DNA of 64,000 bases from UBA2227 sp036677505 (GTDB lineage Bacteria > Bacillota_I > Bacilli_A > Erysipelotrichales > Erysipelotrichaceae): the NCBI GenBank assembly GCA_036677505.1, contig JAVBWK010000028.1, positions 3,938-67,937 of the forward strand, in the 5' to 3' direction. Shown piece after piece: positions 17,764-24,975 of the stretch. The stretch's first letter is position 1. Each line of letters starts with the position of its first letter. A program made the translations under genes and the position numbers. A model generated the notes under the pieces. That model was not told the origin of the DNA, did no database searches, and saw only the letters and a list, made by a program, of their open reading frames with translations.

Positions 17764-18543
17764 TTATTGAATATACGGAGCTAAGGTGCTCAGTATGGCT
17801 TTGACAGCTTCATCACTGCCTCCGTGAATGAGTCTGACTTCACTCGATACCGGACGGGTGAAAGTTTTGCGGACTTGCGTCGGAGAACCTTTGAGTCCGA
17901 CATCGGTCGCTTTCAGCTGTAATACCTGATTGGTCACAGTTTCGATGGGCTTATCGAAAGCTCCCCACGCTTCAGTCACGTTCATAAAACGCAGATGATC
18001 GAGCTGTTCCAGTGTCGTCAGTAAACAGGGGTAGCTGACTTTCAGGGTTTCATCGAAATCTTCATAATGCTTTCTGACGATGATGTGATCTTTCGCAACT
18101 TCTACGATCTTGCTGACATAGGTGACCTGCGGGATATTCAGACGTTCGGCAACCTGAGGGCCGACTTGAGCGGTATCTCCGTCAATAGCCTGGCGGCCGG
18201 CAAAAATCAGGGCCGGATTTACGTTTTTAATGGCTGCAGCCAGGGTGTTGGATGTTGCCCAGGTATCGGCACCGGCAAAAGCGACATCACTGATCAGTAT
18301 CGCATGATCGACACCGCGACCATAGCACTCACGTAGCATACCGGCGGCTTGGGGCGGACCCATGGTGATGACGGTGACCTGAGCCCCGTGAGCGTCTTTG
18401 ATTTTCAAAGCAGCTTCCAAAGCACTGGTATCATCGGGGTTCATTATGGAATCGACACCTGTCCGGATCAGAGTTCCGGTTTTCGCATCGATCAGCATTT
18501 CGGTGGTATTGGGGACTTGTTTCATTAATACGACGATTTTCAT
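17764..18543 (-). CDS. etfB: Electron transfer flavoprotein, beta subunit
   Basis: Forms the nucleotide-binding partner of EtfA. The 259-residue protein starts MKIVVLMKQVPNT and has ALKIKDAHGAQVTVITMGPPQA, FAGRQAIDGDTAQVGPQVAERL and HYEDFDETLKVSYPCLLT, all typical of Etf beta. It is 4 bases downstream of the dehydrogenase stop and 11 bases before etfA, so the complex is made from one transcript. Confidence 0.95.
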   Translation of the reverse strand: MKIVVLMKQVPNTTEMLIDAKTGTLIRTGVDSIMNPDDTSALEAALKIKDAHGAQVTVITMGPPQAAGMLRECYGRGVDHAILISDVAFAGADTWATSNTLAAAIKNVNPALIFAGRQAIDGDTAQVGPQVAERLNIPQVTYVSKIVEVAKDHIIVRKHYEDFDETLKVSYPCLLTTLEQLDHLRFMNVTEAWGAFDKPIETVTNQVLQLKATDVGLKGSPTQVRKTFTRPVSSEVRLIHGGSDEAVKAILSTLAPYIQ

Positions 18544-18547
18544 GATG

Positions 18548-19675
18548 TTACCTCAAGACCGAAGCGCTAATGACCATGCGTTGTACTTCGGACGTTCCTT
18601 CGTAGATTTCGGTGATTTTGGCATCGCGCATCATCCGTTCGACCGGATATTCGCGGGTATAACCGTAACCGCCATAGAGTTGTACGGCCATGGTCGTGAC
18701 GCTCATGGCAGTCTCGGAAGCAAACAGTTTGGCCATGGCCGCTTCAGTGGAATAGTTCTTCTGAGTGTCCTTGGCGATGGCTGCTTTGTATACCAGACAA
18801 CGGGCTGCCTCGATTTGCGTAGCCATATCGGCTAACTTGAATTGCGTGTTTTGAAACTGACTGATCGAGCGGTTGAACTGCTTACGGCTCTTTGTATAGG
18901 CAACGACTTCATCCAGTGCTCCCTGGGCGATGCCCAAGGCCTGCGCGGCGATCCCGATGCGACCGCCATCCAGAGTGCCCATGGCAATAGCGAAACCTTT
19001 GCCTTCTGCACCCAGACGGTTTTCAACCGGGACTTTGACTCTGTCAAACATCAGTTCGCACGTACTGGAACCGCGGATGCCCAGTTTCTTTTCTTTTTTA
19101 CCGACCGTAAATCCCGGCATATCTTTTTCCAGGATAAAGGCAGTGATACCCTTGGTTCCTTTGGATGGATCCGTCATGGCAAAGATGATATAAATATCAG
19201 CATAGCCGGCATTGGTGATAAAGATTTTCGATCCGGTGATCTCATAATAATCGTCCTTAAGGATCGCGGTCGTTTTCTGACCGGCCGCATCGGTTCCGGC
19301 ATTGGGTTCCGTCAAAGCGAATGCACCCAGTTTTTCACCGGTATTCAGAGGCACAAGATATTTCTGCTTCTGTTCTTCCGTGCCGTAGGTAAAAATCGGG
19401 TTTGCGGCCAGAGAAGTATGTGCAGAAAGGATAACACCGGTGGTCGCACAGGCTTTGCTGAGCTCTTCGACCGCCAGGATATAGGCCAAGGTATCGGCAC
19501 CGCTGCCCCCATAGCTGACGGGGTAGGGGATGCCCATCATTTTGGCTTTGACCATCTCTTTGACAGTCTCCACCGGGAAAATTTCTTCTTCATCGACCGT
19601 AGCCGCGATCGGCTTTACGATCTCAGCAGTGAACTGCTGATAAAGCTTTTTCAGTAGTAAATGTTTTTCGTTCAT
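18548..19675 (-). CDS. Acyl-CoA dehydrogenase (butyryl-CoA dehydrogenase-like)
   Basis: FAD enzyme interconverting acyl-CoA and trans-2-enoyl-CoA, using the adjacent Etf. The 375-residue protein has ALTEPNAGTDA, KIFITNAGYADIYIIFA, the family signature QLYGGYGYTREYPVERMMRDA and KITEIYEGTSEVQRM, whose glutamate is the expected catalytic base. It is close to short-chain anaerobic enzymes (Bcd), but chain length cannot be read from sequence. Operon order is maoC-acd-etfB-etfA. No thiolase, 3-hydroxyacyl-CoA dehydrogenase or CoA transferase is next to it. Confidence 0.92.
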   Translation of the reverse strand: MNEKHLLLKKLYQQFTAEIVKPIAATVDEEEIFPVETVKEMVKAKMMGIPYPVSYGGSGADTLAYILAVEELSKACATTGVILSAHTSLAANPIFTYGTEEQKQKYLVPLNTGEKLGAFALTEPNAGTDAAGQKTTAILKDDYYEITGSKIFITNAGYADIYIIFAMTDPSKGTKGITAFILEKDMPGFTVGKKEKKLGIRGSSTCELMFDRVKVPVENRLGAEGKGFAIAMGTLDGGRIGIAAQALGIAQGALDEVVAYTKSRKQFNRSISQFQNTQFKLADMATQIEAARCLVYKAAIAKDTQKNYSTEAAMAKLFASETAMSVTTMAVQLYGGYGYTREYPVERMMRDAKITEIYEGTSEVQRMVISASVLR

Positions 19676-19681
19676 AATTCC

Positions 19682-20104
19682 TCAGTTGCGCGGCGGCATG
19701 ATTTCCGCCATGCCGGTAATGACCAAATCGCCGTTTTGATTGACTGCGGTCGTCTCCAGTCTGACACGGTTTTTCTCTTCGTCTTTTTCAACAATGGTGA
19801 CTTTGGCTGTGATCGTATCGTTGAGATACACCGGTTTCAGGTACTTGATGGATTGTCCCAAATAGATTGAGCCTTCCCCGGGCAGTTCTGTTCCCAGGAT
19901 GGCCGAGAAAAGGGAAGCCACCAAGTGTCCGTGACAGATGCGATGCCTGAAACGGGTAGAAGCAGCGTAATCTTCGTTAAGATGAACGGGATTGTGATCA
20001 CCGCTGACATCCGCGAAGCTTTCAACTTCCGTTGAGGTAAACTTTTTTGTAAACTCTGCACTTTGACCAATAGCCAGCTGTTGGATCGATTTTCCTTGTT
20101 GCAT
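19682..20104 (-). CDS. MaoC-like enoyl-CoA hydratase (R-specific type)
   Basis: Hot-dog fold hydratase adding water to enoyl-CoA, or the reverse. In the 140 residues the hydratase 2 motif is seen in FADVSGDHNPVHLNEDYA (Asp and His of the active site), followed by HRICHGHLVASLFSAILGTELPG. The ATG at 20104 has a strong aaggaggttg site; an upstream in-frame ATG at 20137 lies within the operator region and was rejected. First gene of the operon. This family normally gives the R-3-hydroxyacyl product, whereas crotonase gives S. It could instead be a structural relative with other substrates. Confidence 0.85.
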   Translation of the reverse strand: MQQGKSIQQLAIGQSAEFTKKFTSTEVESFADVSGDHNPVHLNEDYAASTRFRHRICHGHLVASLFSAILGTELPGEGSIYLGQSIKYLKPVYLNDTITAKVTIVEKDEEKNRVRLETTAVNQNGDLVITGMAEIMPPRN

Positions 20105-20131
20105 AGCAACCTCCTTGCAATATGAATAAGT

Positions 20132-20201
20132 CTTCATGTTTTATTGTAAACATTGTGAAGAAATTGTCAATAGGATTGTTAATAAAATAACAAACATGAA
20201 G
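20132..20201. promoter_or_regulatory. Inverted repeats flanking the maoC promoter, possible operator
   Basis: CTTCATGTTT (20132-20141) is repeated in exact inverted form as AAACATGAAG (20192-20201). An imperfect third arm, AAACATTGTGAAG (20148-20160), faces the first across the -10 box. The arrangement brackets the promoter at 20143-20170 and looks like a repressor binding region. No regulator gene is adjacent. Confidence 0.5.
20143..20170 (-). promoter_or_regulatory. Promoter of the maoC-acd-etfBA operon
   Basis: On the minus strand TTGACA (20170-20165) and TACAAT (20148-20143) are 16 bases apart, a near-consensus sigma-A promoter. Confidence 0.7.
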
Positions 20202-20288
20202 AAATATTTTTTTTGAGCTGCTGTCGGTTGAGGGTCCGATTCATATTAATGATTACAATGTTCTATTTATTAAATGTAAAGTTTAGTA

Positions 20289-20316
20289 TTGACAAACTTT
20301 CTGAGTATGATATTAT
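20289..20316 (+). promoter_or_regulatory. Promoter of the metNIQ T-box transcript
   Basis: TTGACA at 20289-20294 and TATTAT at 20311-20316, spacer 16, upstream of the T-box leader. Between it and the maoC promoter only the inverted repeat and an A/T-rich stretch are seen. Confidence 0.65.
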
Positions 20317-20329
20317 TACTCTCGTAAAA

Positions 20330-20585
20330 AACGTTGAAAAGAAAAAGTAGGAAGTGAAAGTTTCACAGAGAGCCCGGTCGCTGAAAAAGGGTAGTCGGAA
20401 ACTTCCGAACAATGGTCTTGGAGTTGCATACCGAAGGAGATCCCTTAGGCTATGACGGATGTGCCCGTTAACGCGCTAGAGTATAACCCTGACCGGCGTA
20501 CTTGAAAAGGTGTATTTGGTGACAGATATGCGAAAAAAGGTGGTAACACGAGCACTCTCGTCCTTTGCGGACGGGAGTTTTTTAT
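20330..20585 (+). ncRNA. T-box riboswitch, methionine-specific by alignment
   Basis: Leader that reads uncharged tRNA and controls termination. Visible: AGTA of the specifier-loop E motif (20346-20349), AGAGAG and GCTG stem I elements, the T-box AAGGTGGTAACACG (20537-20550), and the terminator ACTCTCGTCC / GGACGGGAGT with a T run (20553-20582). The specifier region reads AATGgtCTTGGAG; the thrS leader in this window has TACCgcCTTGGAG at the equivalent place. This puts ATG (20412-20414) in register with the Thr codon ACC, so methionine tRNA is the ligand, agreeing with metNIQ downstream. Confidence 0.9.
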
Positions 20586-20596
20586 TGGAGGTAACG

Positions 20597-21343
20597 ATGA
20601 TCCGTATCGAAAATTTAACAAAGTCGTTTAAAAATGAAAACAGCCGGCTGGTTGCACTCAACGACGTCAGTGCACTTATTCAGGATGGTGAGTTTTTAGG
20701 CATCATCGGCTCTAGCGGAGCCGGTAAGTCAACGCTGATCCGACACCTCAGCCTGATCGAAAAACCTGACAGCGGCACGATCTGGCTGGATGATGTCGAT
20801 TTGTTCAAACTTAAAGGTAAGGATCTTATCCGAATGCGACGTCAGCTGGGTATTGTATTTCAGGGTTATCATCTGCTGGAACAGAAAAATGTGTTTGACA
20901 ATATCGCATTTCCGCTTCAGTTAGGAAAGACGGATAAAAATCAGATCAAAGAAAGGGTCGAGGAACTGATTTCTCTGGTCGGCCTGAACGGGAAAGCTCA
21001 GGCGTATCCGGCTCAACTGTCAGGAGGTCAGAAGCAGCGTGTTGCAATTGCCCGGGCATTGGCCAGTTCACCTGCATTGCTGCTGTGTGATGAACCGACC
21101 AGCGCTCTTGATGTCGTAACGACCAAGTCGATTTTGGATTTGCTGGTTGAAATTCATCGTAAGACCAGGGTGACCATCGTAATCATCACTCATGAACTGT
21201 CCGTGGTCAAAGCGGTCTGTCAGCGGGTGATCGTGATGGATGAAGGCAGTTTTATAGAAGATGGGCTGGTTAAGGAAGTGTTCAGCAAGCCAAAGCATGA
21301 GATGACTCGGCTGCTCTTAAGCTATCAGGAGGGAATGTTATGA
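20597..21343 (+). CDS. metN: Methionine ABC transporter, ATP-binding protein MetN (short form)
   Basis: ATPase driving uptake of methionine by MetNIQ. In the 248 residues: Walker A GSSGAGKST, signature LSGGQKQR, Walker B LLLCDEPTSALD and the switch histidine in IIITHEL. Usual MetN proteins are about 340 residues and carry a C-terminal NIL (ACT-like) domain giving feedback inhibition by methionine. This one stops soon after the ATPase domain, so that control seems absent. The start at ATG 20597 is behind ttggaggtaacg. It overlaps metI by 4 bases. Confidence 0.93.
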   Translation: MIRIENLTKSFKNENSRLVALNDVSALIQDGEFLGIIGSSGAGKSTLIRHLSLIEKPDSGTIWLDDVDLFKLKGKDLIRMRRQLGIVFQGYHLLEQKNVFDNIAFPLQLGKTDKNQIKERVEELISLVGLNGKAQAYPAQLSGGQKQRVAIARALASSPALLLCDEPTSALDVVTTKSILDLLVEIHRKTRVTIVIITHELSVVKAVCQRVIVMDEGSFIEDGLVKEVFSKPKHEMTRLLLSYQEGML

Positions 21344-21987
21344 CAAATCTTCTGATTCAAGGAACCTTGGATACCCTGACCATCGTATCGATGTCGACCT
21401 TGTTTGCGATGTTGGGCGGACTTCCTTTGGGTATTCTGCTTACGATATGGAAAAAAGATGGAATTGCGCCATTTGTTGCGGGAGAGAAAGTTCTCAGCGG
21501 AATTGTCAATACCATCCGCTCGATTCCGTTTATTATTTTAATCATTGCTTTATTTCCCTTTACCCGGCTGATCGTCGGGCGCTCCTACGGAATCGAGGCA
21601 TCGATCGTTGCTTTGGTCGTCGGAGCGATCCCCTTTGTTGCACGGCTGGTTGAATCAGCGTTTGCCGAAGTGGATGAGGGTTTGATAAAGGCTGCGATCA
21701 CGATGGGAGCCACTCCCATGCAGATCGTACGCAAAGTGTATTTGATCGAATCAATTCCGGCACTCATCCGGCTGATTTCTTTGACCATGATCACCCTGGT
21801 CGGTTATGCGGCAATGGCCGGAGTCGTCGGTGGCGGCGGATTGGGTGATATCGCCATCCGCTACGGCTTGCACCGCTATCAGACGGATGTCATGTTACTG
21901 ACGATCATCATCATGGTGATTTTGGTGCAATTGATTCAAAGCGGTTTTAATTTCATTGCCAACCGGCTGGACAGACGCCGGGCGTAG
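21340..21987 (+). CDS. metI: Methionine ABC transporter permease MetI
   Basis: Integral membrane subunit of about five helices in 215 residues. The cytoplasmic EAA-type loop that contacts MetN is visible as GLIKAAITMGATPMQIVRKV, followed by LGDIAIRYGLHRYQTDVM, a typical MetI ending. The ATG overlaps the metN stop. Confidence 0.94.
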   Translation: MTNLLIQGTLDTLTIVSMSTLFAMLGGLPLGILLTIWKKDGIAPFVAGEKVLSGIVNTIRSIPFIILIIALFPFTRLIVGRSYGIEASIVALVVGAIPFVARLVESAFAEVDEGLIKAAITMGATPMQIVRKVYLIESIPALIRLISLTMITLVGYAAMAGVVGGGGLGDIAIRYGLHRYQTDVMLLTIIIMVILVQLIQSGFNFIANRLDRRRA

Positions 21988-22005
21988 AAGGAAAAGGAGA
22001 GAAAA

Positions 22006-22812
22006 ATGAAAAAGATTCTTGTATTATTGGGTTTGGTATTGCTTGTTTTGACCGGATGCACAGGTTCTCAAGTGAAAGAAGACAAAGTCATCAAAGTCGG
22101 AGCATCCCCAACCCCTCATGCGTTGATTTTGGAAGTTGCCAAAGATGAGGTCGCCAAACTGGGCTACACCTTAGAAATCGTAGAGTTTACGGATTACATC
22201 TTACCTAACACAGCTTTGGATGCCGGAGATTTGGACGCCAACTATTTCCAGCATGTCCCATATCTGACAAAGTTCAATTCTGAAAAGGGCACAAAGCTTT
22301 CCTCTGTATTGGCCGTTCACTTTGAACCGCTGGGACTTTATCCGGGAAAATCTGACTCACTGGATGGTTTGAAAGCAGGCAAAGCCACCGTCGCGATCCC
22401 CAACGATCCGACCAATGAAGCCCGCGCCTTGCGCCTGTTAGCCGATAATGGATACATTACTTTAAAAGGGACATCGGATGCCAATGTGACTCCGCTCGAT
22501 ATCGATCAAAATCCTTATAATCTTCAGTTTGTTGAGATTGAAGCGGCTTTACTAGCTCAGACTCTGGTCGATGTTGATTTCGCTGTCATCAACGGGAATT
22601 ATGCTTTGGGAGCCAATATTGCTGACAAGGTATTGCTGACGGAAGATAAAGATTCGATTGCTGCTCAAACCTTTGCCAATATCATCGTTGTTCAGACCGG
22701 CAAGGAAAATACTGAGAAAACCAAGATTTTGATTCAGGCGCTTACATCGGCAGCCGTCAAGAAATTCATTGAGGAAACATTCTATCCGACTGTGATTTCG
22801 GTATTGGAATAA
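22006..22812 (+). CDS. metQ: Methionine-binding lipoprotein MetQ (NlpA family)
   Basis: Surface lipoprotein that captures methionine for MetNI. The 268 residues start with a lipoprotein signal ending in LTGCTG (lipid-modified Cys near residue 18), then KVGASPTPHALILEVAK, DYILPNTALDAGDLDANYFQHVPYL-type NlpA motifs and a C-terminal ALTSAAVKKFIEETF. Third gene of the T-box-controlled operon, 18 bases after metI behind aaaaggagag. Confidence 0.94.
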   Translation: MKKILVLLGLVLLVLTGCTGSQVKEDKVIKVGASPTPHALILEVAKDEVAKLGYTLEIVEFTDYILPNTALDAGDLDANYFQHVPYLTKFNSEKGTKLSSVLAVHFEPLGLYPGKSDSLDGLKAGKATVAIPNDPTNEARALRLLADNGYITLKGTSDANVTPLDIDQNPYNLQFVEIEAALLAQTLVDVDFAVINGNYALGANIADKVLLTEDKDSIAAQTFANIIVVQTGKENTEKTKILIQALTSAAVKKFIEETFYPTVISVLE

Positions 22813-22826
22813 ATCTGAGATTTCAC

Positions 22827-22854
22827 TTGCACATCGCTTCTTGTGTGATATAAT
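22827..22854 (+). promoter_or_regulatory. Promoter of the uraA transcript
   Basis: TTGCAC at 22827-22832 and TATAAT at 22849-22854, spacer 16, directly before the PyrR-type leader. Confidence 0.55.
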
Positions 22855-22861
22855 AACCACA

Positions 22862-22966
22862 GCATAGGTCCTTTAAATTGATCCCGTGAGGTCATCAAGG
22901 AGCGAATTTCAAGTAACCCCTTAGAGCATACACAAAAGGACTTTTCTATGAAGTCCTTTTTTATGG
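22862..22966 (+). promoter_or_regulatory. PyrR-type transcription attenuator upstream of uraA
   Basis: The leader contains AGGTCCTTTAAATTGATCCC followed by GTGAGGTCATCAAGG, the pattern of a PyrR binding loop in pyr leaders. It then has a terminator, AAAAGGACTT (22934-22943) pairing with AAGTCCTTTT (22951-22960) and a T run. The early GGTCCTTT can pair with AAAGGAC of the terminator and so form an antiterminator. With UMP-bound PyrR the terminator would form and uracil uptake would fall. pyrR itself is not in the window. Confidence 0.85.
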
Positions 22967-22991
22967 CCTATGCAGAGAAAGGGAAAATTTT

Positions 22992-24275
22992 ATGGAAAAA
23001 ACAGATTTAGAGATTCAGCAAGGTTTGTTGTATGATGTCAACGTCAAACCTCCCCTGGGCCGTTGGTTCGTATTGAGTTTCCAACACGTCTTCGCCATGT
23101 TTGGGGCAACCATCCTGGTGCCTATTCTTACCGGATTACCGATTTCAGTCGCTTTGTTTGCTTCCGGTATCGGAACACTGATTTACATTGTTGCAACCAA
23201 AGCGAAAGTCCCTGTGTACCTGGGATCCTCATTTGCTTATATTACGGCCGTTCAGATTGCCAGAGATGCCATGGGCGGAGACTTCAGTGCCGCACAGACC
23301 GGTTTGATTTTGGTCGGACTGGTCTATGTTATCGTTGCCTTTGTGATCAAAGCCATCGGCAAAGGTTGGATCGACAGGCTGCTTCCGCCGATCGTTATCG
23401 GACCGATGATCATGATCATCGGTTTGGGTTTGGCCAGTGTCGCTGTCGGTTCCGCCGGATTTACATCCAATGGGGACTGGAGAGTCATGCTGACCGCAAT
23501 CGCAACATTTGTGATCTCAGCAACGATCATGTCAACTGCCAAAGGATTCTTGAAAATTGTTCCGTTTATTATTGGTATCCTAGGCGGATATGTAGTTGCT
23601 TTGGCCTTAGGTATCGTTGATTTTACTGCAGTCAGTAAGGCAGCCTGGTTCAGCTTTCCGCAATTTTTACTGCCCTTTGGCACCAATGGATTGTTTGGAG
23701 AGTATCAGTTCTACTTCGGATCGGAAACCTGGGTCATCGTTCCGATCGCCTTGGTTACGATTTCCGAGCACATCGGTGATCACACGGTCTTAGGTAAGAT
23801 TTGCGGCAGAAGCTTCTTAAAAGATCCCGGCTTGGATAATACCCTGATCGGTGACGGTATCGCAACTTCCGTTTCGGCTTTGCTTGGCGGGCCGGCCAAT
23901 ACGACTTACGGTGAAAATACCGGTGTCGTCGGTCTGACTAAAGTAGCTTCAGTTTGGGTTGTCGGTGGTGCCGCAGTCATCGCCATCGTTCTCAGTTTCA
24001 TCGGAAAAATTTCCGCGGTCATCAGTACGATTCCTTGGGCAGTTTTAGGCGGTATGTCGATTCTGCTCTACGGATTTATCGCATCCAACGGATTACGTGT
24101 ATTGATCGATGAGAAAGTCGATTTCTCGAAAACCCGCAATATCATCATCGCTGCGACCATGCTGGTTCTGGGACTGGGTGGAGCTGCCTTTAAACTGGTA
24201 GGTTTGGCTACATTGTCCGGAACCGCCTTGGCTGCGATTGCCGGGGTATTACTCAATCTGATTTTACCTGAATAA
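22992..24275 (+). CDS. uraA: Uracil permease, NCS2 family
   Basis: Proton-coupled uracil importer, 427 residues with about 14 membrane segments. Family landmarks: PLGRWFVLSFQHVFAMFGATILVP at the N-terminus, GSSFAYITAVQ, the substrate-site region TISEHIGDHTVLGKI with the conserved Glu and His, and GGPANTTYGENTGVVGLTKV. The gene is controlled by the PyrR-type leader just upstream, which supports a pyrimidine rather than purine substrate. Confidence 0.94.
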   Translation: MEKTDLEIQQGLLYDVNVKPPLGRWFVLSFQHVFAMFGATILVPILTGLPISVALFASGIGTLIYIVATKAKVPVYLGSSFAYITAVQIARDAMGGDFSAAQTGLILVGLVYVIVAFVIKAIGKGWIDRLLPPIVIGPMIMIIGLGLASVAVGSAGFTSNGDWRVMLTAIATFVISATIMSTAKGFLKIVPFIIGILGGYVVALALGIVDFTAVSKAAWFSFPQFLLPFGTNGLFGEYQFYFGSETWVIVPIALVTISEHIGDHTVLGKICGRSFLKDPGLDNTLIGDGIATSVSALLGGPANTTYGENTGVVGLTKVASVWVVGGAAVIAIVLSFIGKISAVISTIPWAVLGGMSILLYGFIASNGLRVLIDEKVDFSKTRNIIIAATMLVLGLGGAAFKLVGLATLSGTALAAIAGVLLNLILPE

Positions 24276-24277
24276 TC

Positions 24278-24301
24278 AAAACCGCTTCGGCGGTTTTTTT
24301 T
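24278..24301 (+). terminator. Terminator of uraA
   Basis: AACCGC and GCGGTT close on a TTCG tetraloop, followed by eight T. Confidence 0.85.
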
Positions 24302-24332
24302 GTGTTAGAATATCATTAGTGAGGTGAGAACT

Positions 24333-24947
24333 ATGGAAATCATCGATTTGAGTCATCCAATCATCAATCATATGCCGGTATATCCCGGTGACAGAGATAC
24401 TGAAATCATTCGGGATAAAATCTGGGAAGAGGATGGGTATCGGCTATCTTCCTTATCATGCAGCATGCACACAGGCACCCATATCGATGCGCCATCCCAC
24501 TTGAGCAGTCATGAAATCACCATCAGTGAAATCGGTCTTGACCGGTGTATCGCAAAGGGAGTATTGGCTGATGTCCGTAACAAGCAACGTATCGATGTGT
24601 GTGATGTGAATCAGCTATTAATCAGCCCCGGTGATATCGTCGTTTTTCTCACCGGTTGGTCTCAGTATTACGGATTATCTGATTATGATGATCATCCGGT
24701 CATGACTGTTTCACTGGCGCAGTATCTTGTCGAGAAAAAAGTGAAGATGATTGCTTTAGATATGCCTTCCTGTGATCATGATCCATATCCGGTCCATCGG
24801 CTGCTTTTTGAACACGGGATCCTGATTGCTGAGAATCTGCGCAATTGCGAAGCATTGATATCAAAGGATTTTCAGCTGTTTGCCATACCGATCAACATCG
24901 ATGCTGAAGGGGCGTTATCCCGGGTATTTGCATTAATTAGGGATTAA
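24333..24947 (+). CDS. Cyclase-family metal-dependent hydrolase (arylformamidase-like)
   Basis: Member of the kynurenine formamidase / cyclase family. The 204-residue protein shows the HxGTHxDxP metal motif in MHTGTHIDAPSHL, plus SHPIINHMPVYPGD at the start and LDMPSCDHDPYPVHRLLFEHGILIAENL near the end. Substrate is unknown; no tryptophan degradation genes are nearby. The ATG at 24333 follows gaggtgag; the in-frame GTG at 24324 lies in the ribosome site. Single gene between two terminators. Confidence 0.85.
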   Translation: MEIIDLSHPIINHMPVYPGDRDTEIIRDKIWEEDGYRLSSLSCSMHTGTHIDAPSHLSSHEITISEIGLDRCIAKGVLADVRNKQRIDVCDVNQLLISPGDIVVFLTGWSQYYGLSDYDDHPVMTVSLAQYLVEKKVKMIALDMPSCDHDPYPVHRLLFEHGILIAENLRNCEALISKDFQLFAIPINIDAEGALSRVFALIRD

Positions 24948-24975
24948 AAAACCGCAATTGCGGTTTTAGTTTTTA
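24947..24975. terminator. Bidirectional terminator
   Basis: The perfect palindrome AACCGCAATTGCGGTT with A and T runs lies between the cyclase gene and the convergent symporter gene. Confidence 0.75.

Noticed and set aside
18842..19657. 271-residue open frame antisense to the acyl-CoA dehydrogenase
   Set aside because: Shadow of a well-conserved coding frame; phenylalanine-, glycine- and aspartate-rich composition typical of antisense reading.
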